Part shown: piece by piece, positions 1 through 8,581 of the stretch
Layout of the letters: each line of letters begins with the position of its first letter
Numbering within the stretch: position 1 is the stretch's first letter
NCBI GenBank assembly: GCA_900316295.1
Contig: ONCJ01000011.1
Location: 1 to 64,000, forward strand
Source of the DNA: an uncultured Prevotella sp.
GTDB lineage: Bacteria; Bacteroidota; Bacteroidia; Bacteroidales; Bacteroidaceae
Length of the DNA stretch: 64,000 nucleotides
Direction of reading: 5' to 3'
Notes under the pieces: model-generated
What the model was told of the DNA's origin: nothing
Databases searched by the model: none
Seen by the model: the letters and a program-made list of their open reading frames with translations, nothing else
Made by a program: the position numbers and the translations under genes

Positions 1-1
1 T

Positions 2-145
2 AGGCGAACAAAGCCAGAAACACATTGGGTGATTTCATGGTATTTGCAAGATGATAAAAGACGGATAATGGATTTCGTCATAAGATATGATATACAAAAT
101 ATTACTATGATTAATGGTATTAAATATCTTGACATACAAGTATGA
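2..145 (+). CDS. C-terminal end of an unidentified protein (partial)
   Basis: An open frame enters from the left edge and runs 47 codons to a TGA at 143-145. The start lies outside the window. The visible residues (for example WVISWYLQDD and IKYLDIQV) match no family I recognise. Its stop overlaps the ATG of the CHAT gene (ATGA at 142-145), which suggests translational coupling and one operon. Base composition is AT-rich like the genes that follow. Confidence 0.6.
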   Translation, partial: RRTKPETHWVISWYLQDDKRRIMDFVIRYDIQNITMINGIKYLDIQV

Positions 146-3100
146 AAATAAACAAGATACTCATATTGGTCATTATTTTTCTGAATAATTATTGTATTGT
201 TCAGGCTCAGTCATTTGAAAAAGATTGGCAGTGGTTAAGATTTGCAGAAACAACTGCTGGCACTGCTAGTTCTGTATATGAAAATGCTTTGCTCAATCTT
301 GTTGCTAATAATCTGAAAGATTCTTTAATGGTTTCGTATTATGATAGTATCGCTACTCGGTTAAACACAATTATTCCACAAATAGAAAACAAATATGGAG
401 TAACATCAATCTGGAACCTAATTGATGCTTGCAGTGTCGTTTTAACTGAAAGTGCACATAATCATATTAGAATAAAGAAACGTAAACATCTCATTAGTTT
501 CCTTAAATCTCTGGAAATGCACTATCATCAAGCTGAAACAAACGAATATATATTTATTGTTGGACTTTCTGATGTATACAGTTATTTAGGCGATTTTAAT
601 AAAGCAATATATTGGGGACAAAAGCGTTTTGATTTTGCTAAGAAATCAAATAACTCACATGAATTAGCCGGAGCATATTGTGTCCTAGCAGAATTGTATA
701 TAACGCATCAAAAAAACGAAGAATTTGCTAAGTTTCTTAATGAACTCATTGGGGACACAGAAATTTCACATCAAGCCAAGAGAACGATAATTAACCGTTT
801 CTTAGATACAAATTACGAAAAACTATCCGATAGGAACAAGTCTGACATTGCCAAATGTCTATTAGAATTTGATGATATCAGATTTGTGGATTTGAAGATA
901 CTTTGTTTTGAAGCGTCAAAACATGGAGACTACTTTATTTTTGACTTTATTGAAAACTCAAATAAATTTTCTGATTTTGGCATCGAAGATAGATTTGAAT
1001 ATTATGAATGGAATTCGACAGGCTTTCATATCAAAAATGATACTAAGCGATGTATTGATTATTTGCTAAAGGCAATATGCTTTGCTGAAAGCAATAATCG
1101 AGATGATCTGAATTGGCATCATCATGGAAATGAATCGACCTACAAAACCCATAATTGGTTATGGGTTGCTTACTACTATGAAGAATTATTTGATAAAACA
1201 AATGCTTTGCTATTCTATGATAAAAACATAGAAGCCACAAAGAATTATTATGGAGAGAAATCCGCTGTCTATTACACAGAATTAATTTCGCAAGCTAGTC
1301 GCTATGATTTGTGGCGTAATGATATAGAAAGAGTCGCATATTATGATAGTCTTGCTGTACAAGTTTCTCAAAAAGTATTCGGAATAGACTCTGAGGAATA
1401 TGTAAATTCATTATCGGGATATTTATTTTGCTTACGTAGGCAAAATCATTATCTCAAAGCGCTTTCTTTATGTAATGACTATTTCTCTGTGGCTGATTCC
1501 ACAAATACGTATTCACACAAGATTTATAATCAGGCAGCAATGTGTTATGAATCGTTGGGCATGAATGAAGCCGCGGTAATTTCCTTTATAAAGGCTATTG
1601 ATAAGACTGATGATAGGAACACGAAATCATCATATGCCGTTAATTTATCATCTCTTTTGGTTGATGACAACAATGTTAAAGTTGCATTGGATTTTGTTGA
1701 TAAATATAAACCGAAATCAGACAACCCAATTGATCATTATACGTTTTTAAACACAAAAGCTAATATTCTTGCTAATATAGACCGTAATAAAGCATATAAG
1801 ACTTTCTGTGAGGCAGAACAATATGAAACTTCAAAAAACGTTCAACTTTTGGTTAATCGACAAATAACCCATTATATGGATAAGGCAAAAGTTGCTCCAG
1901 ATTTACATCTTAGGTTTTCTGCACTTCAACAAGCCTTAAAAATATTTGATAATAATAACACTTCAGACAGCATAATGTATGCTCACATTATAGCGGATAT
2001 GGCCGATTACTATAATTCGGTGATGGATGTTGAACAGGCAGCTCTATTATATAAACATGCTTCTGATGTATATATTCGAAATAGCAAAGACATTAGTATA
2101 GATTTTCTAGATTTATGCGATAGAACTGTAATGTTTGGGTTATCTCATGGATATGACCCTCAATTAGTTTATGCTGCCGAGCAATCCTTGGCTATGAGAA
2201 AACAAATGCAGGGAGAAATGAATAACACATATATTTATCGAAGATTTCAATTATTAGATACATATAGCAGATTTGGATATGATGTCAAGGCAGATAGTTT
2301 AGCAGAAGTAATAAAATCAACAAAATTGCCCCAAGAGTGCGAACATGAAAGAGATTATTATCTTGGGATTTACGAGCAGTATTCTAGAAAAGATTTAAAG
2401 AAAGCTGCCGATTATTACGAAAATTATCTTGCTTCTCCTGAACCATCTATTGCCGGTACGCGTATTTATGGCGACCTCATGGATATATATAAAGAATTAG
2501 GGGAATATGGAAAATTCGATAATATCGAAAATAAATATATTGCAACGTGGTATCAGGATGTTGAATCGCAATGGTATCATATAACGGATCAAGAAAGACG
2601 TAATTATTTGCAACTTCTAAAAGGGTGGCAGATAAGTTTAGCTAATTATGCCTGTACACAGAATTCCATAGAGAACGCAGCAAATGCTTCACTTTTCTGT
2701 AAAGGCCGCTTAACACAAACGACAAAAGCTATTAACGAAGAATTATCTCGTTTGGGAAAAAACAAATATATTACTGAATCTTTAGAAACACATAGTCCGG
2801 ATACAATCATCGAGGTAAATGATATTCAAATTTCAGAACATATTATAAGTAGGCAGGATTCAATAAATCGAGGGATCATATACAACGATTTGTCTACAAA
2901 GAGATTGGCGAACTTAGTCAATAGTAATGTTGCACAGGTAAAGAAAAATCTTCTAAAGGGTGATGTTGGAATTGACTTTGTCAATAATGACACTACTATA
3001 TATGCTTATGTGATAAGGAAAGACAATCCTGTAGAACTTTACCGTCTTTCTATGACAACAGACTATAAGACCCTAACGCAAGAGTCCTTAAAAGAACTTT

Positions 3101-3903
3101 CATCCACTATTAAAGGGGCTAAAAGAATATTCTTTTCTCCTTCAGAAAATATGTCTGTTAATCCTATAGAGACGTTTTTCAGAACCAAGTTTCCAAACGT
3201 GGAAGTACACCGTGTTCTATCTTTGGGTGATATTCACAAAGGTAATAGTATTGGTATTAAGAATGCTGTAGCCATAGGGAACCCACGATTTAATGATGAG
3301 TTAACAACAAAAATTCCACAAAACAGAGGTAATGTTTGGCAACCCTTACCAGGCACAAAGATAGAAATAGATTCAATCTCAAATATGCTCAAAAGAAAAA
3401 GCATTACGATTTATTCATATACCGAAAAAGAGGCAACAGAAGCAGTTGTTAAAGAGTTTAATAAAAAGAATATAGATCTTATTCATATTGCAACACATGG
3501 TTTCTTTAACTCTGAAAGCAATGAGTCTGGACTTTTGTTTACTGGGGCGAACAGAACTCTAAATGGCGAGCATAATGAAAGCACAGAAGACGGGATTTTA
3601 ACCTGTGACGAAATAGAAGGCTTACAGTTCCCGAATCTTAAACTCTTAGTTTTATCTGCTTGTGAAACAGGTTTAGGGGAATCCAACATAGATGGAGTTT
3701 GGGGACTACAGCGTGCATTTCGTATCGCTGGAGCACAAAATATGATTGTAAGTTTGAAGAAGGTAGATGACGAACTAACCCAAGCTTTTATGATAAGTTT
3801 CTATGAATGTCTAACTTCAGGTAAATCCATCTACAAATCATTTTGGGAAGCAATGGATAAGGCAGATGAAGATACACGTAATTCATTTATCCTAATAGAA
3901 TAA
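142..3903 (+). CDS. Exported TPR-CHAT protein (caspase-like CHAT peptidase domain)
   Basis: A 1253-residue protein with an N-terminal signal peptide (hydrophobic residues 5-19, ending VQAQ), a long helical region of degenerate TPR-like repeats (about 120-800), and a C-terminal CHAT domain (about 930-1253). The CHAT fold is a clan CD cysteine peptidase. The dyad is visible as His1119 in HIATHGFF and Cys1174 in LSACETGLGE, so the active site looks intact. The protein ends in the usual SFILIE-type tail, so the 3' end is complete. The ATG overlaps the preceding stop. A signal peptide argues for periplasmic or surface location, unlike the cytoplasmic TPR-CHAT of type III-E CRISPR systems. The substrate is unknown. 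It is followed by a truncated caspase-like gene, so two clan CD peptidase genes sit side by side in an AT-rich accessory region. Confidence 0.88.
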   Translation: MKINKILILVIIFLNNYCIVQAQSFEKDWQWLRFAETTAGTASSVYENALLNLVANNLKDSLMVSYYDSIATRLNTIIPQIENKYGVTSIWNLIDACSVVLTESAHNHIRIKKRKHLISFLKSLEMHYHQAETNEYIFIVGLSDVYSYLGDFNKAIYWGQKRFDFAKKSNNSHELAGAYCVLAELYITHQKNEEFAKFLNELIGDTEISHQAKRTIINRFLDTNYEKLSDRNKSDIAKCLLEFDDIRFVDLKILCFEASKHGDYFIFDFIENSNKFSDFGIEDRFEYYEWNSTGFHIKNDTKRCIDYLLKAICFAESNNRDDLNWHHHGNESTYKTHNWLWVAYYYEELFDKTNALLFYDKNIEATKNYYGEKSAVYYTELISQASRYDLWRNDIERVAYYDSLAVQVSQKVFGIDSEEYVNSLSGYLFCLRRQNHYLKALSLCNDYFSVADSTNTYSHKIYNQAAMCYESLGMNEAAVISFIKAIDKTDDRNTKSSYAVNLSSLLVDDNNVKVALDFVDKYKPKSDNPIDHYTFLNTKANILANIDRNKAYKTFCEAEQYETSKNVQLLVNRQITHYMDKAKVAPDLHLRFSALQQALKIFDNNNTSDSIMYAHIIADMADYYNSVMDVEQAALLYKHASDVYIRNSKDISIDFLDLCDRTVMFGLSHGYDPQLVYAAEQSLAMRKQMQGEMNNTYIYRRFQLLDTYSRFGYDVKADSLAEVIKSTKLPQECEHERDYYLGIYEQYSRKDLKKAADYYENYLASPEPSIAGTRIYGDLMDIYKELGEYGKFDNIENKYIATWYQDVESQWYHITDQERRNYLQLLKGWQISLANYACTQNSIENAANASLFCKGRLTQTTKAINEELSRLGKNKYITESLETHSPDTIIEVNDIQISEHIISRQDSINRGIIYNDLSTKRLANLVNSNVAQVKKNLLKGDVGIDFVNNDTTIYAYVIRKDNPVELYRLSMTTDYKTLTQESLKELSSTIKGAKRIFFSPSENMSVNPIETFFRTKFPNVEVHRVLSLGDIHKGNSIGIKNAVAIGNPRFNDELTTKIPQNRGNVWQPLPGTKIEIDSISNMLKRKSITIYSYTEKEATEAVVKEFNKKNIDLIHIATHGFFNSESNESGLLFTGANRTLNGEHNESTEDGILTCDEIEGLQFPNLKLLVLSACETGLGESNIDGVWGLQRAFRIAGAQNMIVSLKKVDDELTQAFMISFYECLTSGKSIYKSFWEAMDKADEDTRNSFILIE

Positions 3904-3911
3904 AGATTTTA

Positions 3912-4640
3912 TGAAGAGTTGACCTGCTATATCCTACTCTAAAGAGAAATGGCTTTGTTGTCTCTTGTATTAGTGACAAAGGTGCTACTAAGACAGGGAT
4001 TGCTAAAGCCTTGAAAATGTTGATATCTCAATGTAAAACTGGCGACATTGTTTATCTACACTTTTCCACTCATGGACAACCTTTCGAGGACGAAAGTGGT
4101 GATGAGGATGACGGTTGGGACGAATCTATTGTGCCTGTAGATGCACCTATTGAATATACTAAAGGTAAGTACGAGGGAGAGAACCACTTGATAGATGACG
4201 AACTGCATGAGTACTGCACAAGAATTAGAAAGGCAATTGGCACAAAAGGAATGTTATATGTCGTAATTGATGCATGCCATGCAGGGAAGGCTTCCATGGG
4301 AATTGAGGATGACGTAATTCGAGGCACGAAAGCAGGTTTTACACGTAGTGGCAGATATTATCGTCCTAATAAAAAGTCGGAGAAGGGGAATTTCTATAAC
4401 ATACCATCCTCACCATCACTCGGAAAAGTAGTTTTTATAGAGGCTTGTAGATCTTATCAAGTCAACAAAGAAATAGTAGAAGGTGGTAAGCACTTTGGTG
4501 CTTTATCCTATTATATAAACCGAGTTCTATCTAATCATGAGCTGTCTAAAGACAGCAAATGGATAGGGACGGTGAAAGAAATGATGGAAAAAGATCCTCG
4601 ATTAATAAATCAAAACTTGGTTATGGAATATAGCAAATAA
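3912..4640 (+). pseudogene. 5'-truncated caspase-like (peptidase C14) gene
   Basis: The frame that encodes a caspase-like domain is open from 3915 to 4640. The dyad is present (counting from the TTG at 4011): His21 in LHFSTHGQP and Cys89 in VVIDACHAG. In-frame codons before 4011 still read as caspase sequence (LLYPTLKRNGF, then SDKGATKTGIAKALK), but they contain no ATG, GTG or TTG and begin at a TGA (3912-3914). A separate ATG at 3911 reads Met-Lys-Ser-stop in another frame and looks like a remnant of the original start. Roughly the first 40-60 residues, which carry the first strand of the fold in this family, are missing. I infer a small deletion. A shortened product could start from TTG 4011 (209 residues). 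Position right after a CHAT gene suggests the pair once worked together. Confidence 0.75.
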
Positions 4641-4676
4641 AAAAAGAGAAAAAGTTTTATTTGATGCTCTTTTTTC
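4641..4676 (+). terminator. Possible weak terminator after the caspase remnant
   Basis: AAAAAGAG (4641-4648) pairs with CTCTTTTT (4667-4674) across an 18-base loop and runs into a T-rich stretch. The stem is AT-rich and the loop long, so this is weak evidence. Confidence 0.3.
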
Positions 4677-4684
4677 TATCGTTT

Positions 4685-4727
4685 GTTAACCTTTTACTGC
4701 TATTTGTCATAGAGATATAGAAACAAA
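4685..4727 (+). promoter_or_regulatory. Shared promoter/leader module, copy A
   Basis: GTTAAC at 4685-4690, exactly 15 bases, then GTC (4706-4708), followed by a leader ending TAGAAACAAA. The same arrangement and spacing recurs at 5254 and 6463. The two-part AAC...GTC layout resembles promoters of ECF-type sigma factors and not the housekeeping TTTG/TAnnTTTG type. The sigma assignment is inference; the repetition is seen directly. Confidence 0.55.
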
Positions 4728-4758
4728 TAGCAATTATCGTAAAAAAACAATAGAAGTT

Positions 4759-5142
4759 ATGAAGAGTATTTATCTTACCCCGTTTGTGTTCAGAGCAACA
4801 CATTATGAAGAGTACAAAGATGGTGTTTGTATAGGCCAACAGAATGTTGACATTAAAATCATCTCTAAAGTGATTAATAATTGTGCCATGTTTCACTTGG
4901 AAGGCGACATGCCCATGAAAATAAAACGCAATTTTGGACTACCGGTGTTTGGTGTTGAACGTGGCGACATTCTTGAAGATCGAATTATGTATGGTCGCCT
5001 TCCTGATAGCTTTAGTTGGCAAGACCCTACAGATCCGCTTGTCTGTGAAATTTTTGCTAACAAAACATGTATTCGATTTGCCATGCTCAGTCCATTGATG
5101 ATTATTGAGTTTTCTGGCTACTTCGAGTTGATAGGTGAATAA
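4759..5142 (+). CDS. Hypothetical protein, 127 residues
   Basis: A soluble-looking protein with no signal peptide or membrane segment. I do not recognise a family. It opens with MKSIYLTPFVFRATHYEEY and ends in a hydrophobic strand (LMIIEFSGYFELIGE). It is a single-gene unit: promoter module copy A lies 30 bases upstream and a clear hairpin terminator (5199-5233) follows. The AT-rich codon use matches the surrounding island. It could be an effector-type or regulatory small protein, but nothing in the sequence decides this. Confidence 0.6.
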   Translation: MKSIYLTPFVFRATHYEEYKDGVCIGQQNVDIKIISKVINNCAMFHLEGDMPMKIKRNFGLPVFGVERGDILEDRIMYGRLPDSFSWQDPTDPLVCEIFANKTCIRFAMLSPLMIIEFSGYFELIGE

Positions 5143-5198
5143 CTCACTCTCAATTACAATAACTTTCCATAAGTATGTAAATCATACGGCGCTAGTAA

Positions 5199-5233
5199 GA
5201 TGGTCTGTTGTGAAACACACCATCTTTTTTTTT
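5199..5233 (+). terminator. Hairpin terminator T1
   Basis: GATGGTCTGT (5199-5208), loop TGTGAA, ACACACCATC (5215-5224), then nine T. It closes the 4759 gene. Its core (CTGTTGTGAAACAC) is identical to that of terminator T2 at 6397. Confidence 0.85.
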
Positions 5234-5253
5234 CGAAAAAAATACGATGAGTT

Positions 5254-5295
5254 GTTAACCTTTCCATTATTTCTGTCATTAAGGGTAGAAACAAA
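5254..5295 (+). promoter_or_regulatory. Shared promoter/leader module, copy B
   Basis: GTTAAC (5254-5259), 15-base spacer, GTC (5275-5277), then GGGTAGAAACAAA (5283-5295). It lies 29 bases before the ATG at 5325 and probably drives the three-gene membrane-protein unit to 6336. Confidence 0.6.
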
Positions 5296-5324
5296 CATTA
5301 ATAACAATTTAAAAATACAAAGTT

Positions 5325-5495
5325 ATGGAAACAAAGACTCGTTACACAATGGTAAATAAGAGAGGTGAGGAAATCTATCATTCTAACAGCTTCTTAGGTT
5401 TTATTGGATCAACAATCCTGGTCTATTTTATGACCTTCTTTGCAATTATGTTCTTTGCAATGATTCTATGCGGAATTGGTTCAATTTTCAGTTAA
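5325..5495 (+). CDS. Small membrane protein, 56 residues
   Basis: The ATG at 5325 opens a 56-residue frame ending at TAA 5493-5495. A polar N-terminus (METKTRYTMVNKRGEEIYHS) is followed by one long hydrophobic segment rich in Phe, Met and Ile (about residues 23-55), enough for one transmembrane helix or a re-entrant pair. Family not recognised. It sits directly behind promoter copy B and 22 bases ahead of another tiny membrane protein, so the three genes 5325-6336 probably form one operon. Confidence 0.65.
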   Translation: METKTRYTMVNKRGEEIYHSNSFLGFIGSTILVYFMTFFAIMFFAMILCGIGSIFS

Positions 5496-5517
5496 TAATA
5501 ATCATCTTTATAAACAT

Positions 5518-5700
5518 ATGGAAACTTTATTTTTCTTAGTTATTGCAGTATCATTAGCATACGCAGTTGGTTGCTGGGGTAGAACCCGCAAGATTGGTTT
5601 TGGATTGGCATTTGTCCTCTCACTAGTAAATTTGCTCGTTGGCATTATTGCCGTAGCATGTTCAAAGAAACTTGAAACAAATGATAAAAAGGAGGAATAA
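5518..5700 (+). CDS. Small membrane protein, 60 residues
   Basis: I chose ATG 5518 (METLFFLVIAVSLAYAVG) over an upstream TTG because it gives a clean N-terminal membrane segment. Two hydrophobic segments (about 2-16 and 24-44) flank a short basic loop (GRTRKIG), and the tail is charged (KKLETNDKKEE). The pattern resembles small two-helix membrane proteins of unknown function. The stop is 3 bases before the next ATG, so the genes are probably co-translated. Confidence 0.65.
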   Translation: METLFFLVIAVSLAYAVGCWGRTRKIGFGLAFVLSLVNLLVGIIAVACSKKLETNDKKEE

Positions 5701-5703
5701 AAT

Positions 5704-6336
5704 ATGAAAACAGCAGGTTGGATATTTATCGTGATAGGTGCATTAGCATTCTTGGGCGCAGCATCAAAAGGTCATAGTGTGTTTGGACCCTTGTTCTGGA
5801 TTGGGATAGGTGGAGTATTAATCTATTTAAAAAGAGAGAAGGAAGAAACCAATGAGAAAAGGACTGCTGTGGAACCTACAGCGCCTAAGCAACCAGAGAA
5901 GCCTCAATTAGAAGAAGAGAAGGCTAAAACAAAAAATGTGGAACAATGCACACCGGTAACCTTTGAGCAAAAAGAAGCGGCTCTCTGTTTAATAGCATTC
6001 TTTGCTGGTTATAATGACGACTTGACAACTGATGGTGCAGCTTACATGGTTTCATATCAATCAGCCATCTGGTTCGGGATTGGCAATTATAAAGAGACTC
6101 TTACGGCAGCCTTACCCAAATATCAAGACGCAGACAAGCTAATAGACACAGTTTTGACCATCAAAGATACAAAATCAAGAGAGTTCATCCTCCTCACTTG
6201 CTATGATCTCACCAAGATGTCTGGCAAAGCGGAAGCTTATGAATTCTTATATAACATCGCAAACGATATGGGTTATAATAAGGAAAAGTTTCAAAAATTG
6301 ATTGACCAATACTCGGATAGGCCATCAATAAACTAA
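5704..6336 (+). CDS. Membrane-anchored hypothetical protein, 210 residues
   Basis: Two hydrophobic segments (about residues 4-20 and 27-43) are followed by a charged Glu/Lys/Pro-rich linker (about 44-85) and a soluble helical C-terminal domain (about 90-210, starting VTFEQKEAALCLIAFFAGY). The layout suggests a membrane anchor with a cytoplasmic helical domain. No family recognised. It is last in the unit and is closed by hairpin T2. An ATG 3 bases after the preceding stop fixes the start. Confidence 0.7.
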   Translation: MKTAGWIFIVIGALAFLGAASKGHSVFGPLFWIGIGGVLIYLKREKEETNEKRTAVEPTAPKQPEKPQLEEEKAKTKNVEQCTPVTFEQKEAALCLIAFFAGYNDDLTTDGAAYMVSYQSAIWFGIGNYKETLTAALPKYQDADKLIDTVLTIKDTKSREFILLTCYDLTKMSGKAEAYEFLYNIANDMGYNKEKFQKLIDQYSDRPSIN

Positions 6337-6396
6337 CAATTACAATAGAACACTTGTAGCCATAATATAAAGGTAATATTCATAGTTGTAAGATGG

Positions 6397-6431
6397 GATG
6401 GACTGTTGTGAAACACTCCATCCGCTTTTTT
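6397..6431 (+). terminator. Hairpin terminator T2
   Basis: GATGGACTGT (6397-6406), loop TGTGAA, ACACTCCATC (6413-6422), then a T-run (6426-6431). Compared with T1, one stem pair is changed from T-A to A-T on both sides while the core is identical. Confidence 0.85.
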
Positions 6432-6462
6432 GTTAAATTTTGCAAACATCGAACGACATACT

Positions 6463-6503
6463 GTAACTTTTGGACTTGTTCTGTCATAAAGGGTAGAAAC
6501 AAA
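6463..6503 (+). promoter_or_regulatory. Shared promoter/leader module, copy C
   Basis: GTAAC (6463-6467), 15-base spacer, GTC (6483-6485), then GGGTAGAAACAAA (6491-6503), identical in its leader to copy B. It sits 8 bases upstream of the helicase ATG, so the conserved leader overlaps the ribosome-binding region. Confidence 0.6.
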
Positions 6504-6511
6504 AAAATAAT

Positions 6512-8569
6512 ATGGAAAGTTTAAACATTCAAATCGACAAGAACAACGTTGAACAGCAGAAGGCGTTCGACTTGGTAGCAAATACTAACACTTGCCTTTT
6601 TATCACAGGTAAGGCCGGTACTGGTAAGACAACGTTCATCAAGCGCATTCAAGAAGAAATCAATAAGAACTTTTTGATACTTGCCCCAACTGGTATTGCT
6701 GCTATTGCTGTGGGTGGCCAGACCATGCACTCCTTCTTTGGATTTCCCATGCAAGCGATGGGACCACATACTAGGTTGGACGTATTACCTGAAAAGAAAA
6801 TGCTTCTTAATGAAATTGATACTATTATCGTTGACGAGGCCTCTATGGTAAGAAGCGATATGGTAGACGGTATGGATAGATATCTGAGGATGGCTTTCAA
6901 TACAAACATGGCTTTTGGAGGTAAGCAAGTAGTATTTGTTGGCGATTTATTCCAGCTTCCTCCTGTCGTCAAGCAAGGCTCTGCAGATGCTGAGATGCTT
7001 CGTGACCTATATGGCCCAGGCCTTCCCTTTTTCTATAAGGCATTTGTTCTGAAAAGAATGAACCTGCCAAAAATCGAGTTTCAAAAGGTCTATCGTCAGA
7101 GTGACGAGGATTTCCTCACAATTCTGAACAAGATGCGTAATGGCGAAGTAAAGTCGGAAGATCTGACTCTGCTTAATAAGCATGTAGGCACGGAAGAAAA
7201 CAACGAAGATTTTTCTGTAACACTCACCTCATTCAACTATATGGCAGAGAAGATAAATGAGCAGAAACTTAATGAGATTGAGGAAGAAGAATTCTTATAT
7301 CATGCAAATATTCAGGACGATTTCAAGAAAAATGATGCTCCAGTACCAGAAATTCTCAGGTTAAAGGTTGGTGCACAAGTTATCTTCTGTCGTAACAATC
7401 CGAATTCAGGCTATATGAATGGAACGATTGCTAAAGTCTCGGCTTTGGAAGAGAACAAGATTCTTGTCAGACTTGAAAACGGAAGCGAAATTGAAGTAAA
7501 CCAAGTAAGTTGGGAAAATATCCAAAGCCAGTATAATCGAGAGACACGCAAGATGGAATCTACCATAATAGGTTCATTCACACAATATCCGATTAAATTA
7601 GCATGGGCTATAACTATCCACAAGTCGCAAGGAATGACTTTCGACCGCATGCATTTTGATCTCTCCAGAGGCACATTTCAGGCAGGTCAAGCATACGTTG
7701 CCATCAGCCGTATGCGTTCTTTAGATGGATTGACCTTAAGTCATCCCATTATGCCACATCATATCATGCAGAATCCTGAAGTTCGTGCATTTGCCAATTC
7801 CTTCAATGATGCAGTCATGATTGACGATGAAATAGAGATCGGCAAGATGGTATATAAACATCTGGCCAAGAAAGAATATGATTTGGCTGCAAAGGTTTGT
7901 TTAGACTTGGTTGTTGCAAAATCAAAACGAAATGACCTGAGAAATGCAGCATTAATTGCCAAGAAAATGTTCGACATAATGCTTGATGACAAGAATATGA
8001 TGGGACGTACAAAGAAGGTGAAACTCCTTAAAGATTGCAGTATGACATGTAATTTCCTTAATGCAGTTTTCTGTCTGTATGGTAATCGTTATGAAGAGGC
8101 TATAGGTTATGCAGATATGGTACTGAGTAGAAAGAATTGTTTGGAGGCGATGTTTGTCAAGGAACGTGCATTGTATGAATTATGTAGATACGACGAGGCT
8201 TTTGATATGAACTATCAGATTATCAACACATCTAAGGAGGCTGAGGAGAAGAAAGCCATTGATAAGAAATTGCTCCTTTTTGAGGCAAGGGTTAATGCTC
8301 AGATAGGAAATCCCAATATTTCAATTTGCAAACAACTGATTAATATCTGTCCAGAGTGTACTGATGCTTATTGTCTTCTGAGAAAGGAAGCAATAAGGAA
8401 TGGAAAATCCATCGAAGTGTCTGAGGATGAAGAAAATGCAAGCCTCATGCTATCATTCAATGACTCTAATGTTTCTGACGATGATTTCAGAAAGACACTT
8501 ATGAAGGCAGATCTTTCTGGCAAGGAATGCTTAAAACTTAGGAGAAGGATTAATAAAATTACGATTTAA
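6512..8569 (+). CDS. Pif1/RecD-type superfamily 1 DNA helicase with helical C-terminal extension
   Basis: The N-terminal 430 residues form an SF1 helicase: Walker A GKAGTGKTT at 33-41, Walker B VDEAS near 109, GDLFQLPP (motif III), and a C-terminal UvrD/RecD-type segment with TIHKSQGMTFD and AYVAISRMRSLDGL. About 430-685 is a helical region with TPR-like spacing (KHLAKKEYDLAAKVCLDL, YEEAIGYADMV). Pif1-family enzymes unwind DNA 5' to 3'; in Bacteroidetes, members with such extensions are common and of unknown role. The gene has its own copy of the shared promoter module, 8 bases from the ATG. It is followed after 12 bases by a lipoprotein gene. The location in an AT-rich island suggests an accessory, possibly mobile-element or defence-linked, function (inference). 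Confidence 0.85.
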   Translation: MESLNIQIDKNNVEQQKAFDLVANTNTCLFITGKAGTGKTTFIKRIQEEINKNFLILAPTGIAAIAVGGQTMHSFFGFPMQAMGPHTRLDVLPEKKMLLNEIDTIIVDEASMVRSDMVDGMDRYLRMAFNTNMAFGGKQVVFVGDLFQLPPVVKQGSADAEMLRDLYGPGLPFFYKAFVLKRMNLPKIEFQKVYRQSDEDFLTILNKMRNGEVKSEDLTLLNKHVGTEENNEDFSVTLTSFNYMAEKINEQKLNEIEEEEFLYHANIQDDFKKNDAPVPEILRLKVGAQVIFCRNNPNSGYMNGTIAKVSALEENKILVRLENGSEIEVNQVSWENIQSQYNRETRKMESTIIGSFTQYPIKLAWAITIHKSQGMTFDRMHFDLSRGTFQAGQAYVAISRMRSLDGLTLSHPIMPHHIMQNPEVRAFANSFNDAVMIDDEIEIGKMVYKHLAKKEYDLAAKVCLDLVVAKSKRNDLRNAALIAKKMFDIMLDDKNMMGRTKKVKLLKDCSMTCNFLNAVFCLYGNRYEEAIGYADMVLSRKNCLEAMFVKERALYELCRYDEAFDMNYQIINTSKEAEEKKAIDKKLLLFEARVNAQIGNPNISICKQLINICPECTDAYCLLRKEAIRNGKSIEVSEDEENASLMLSFNDSNVSDDDFRKTLMKADLSGKECLKLRRRINKITI

Positions 8570-8581
8570 ATTGTTTGGATC

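Noticed and set aside
142-4640. Type III-E CRISPR TPR-CHAT (Craspase) partner
   Set aside because: The CHAT protein has a signal peptide and no gRAMP or other CRISPR gene is nearby.
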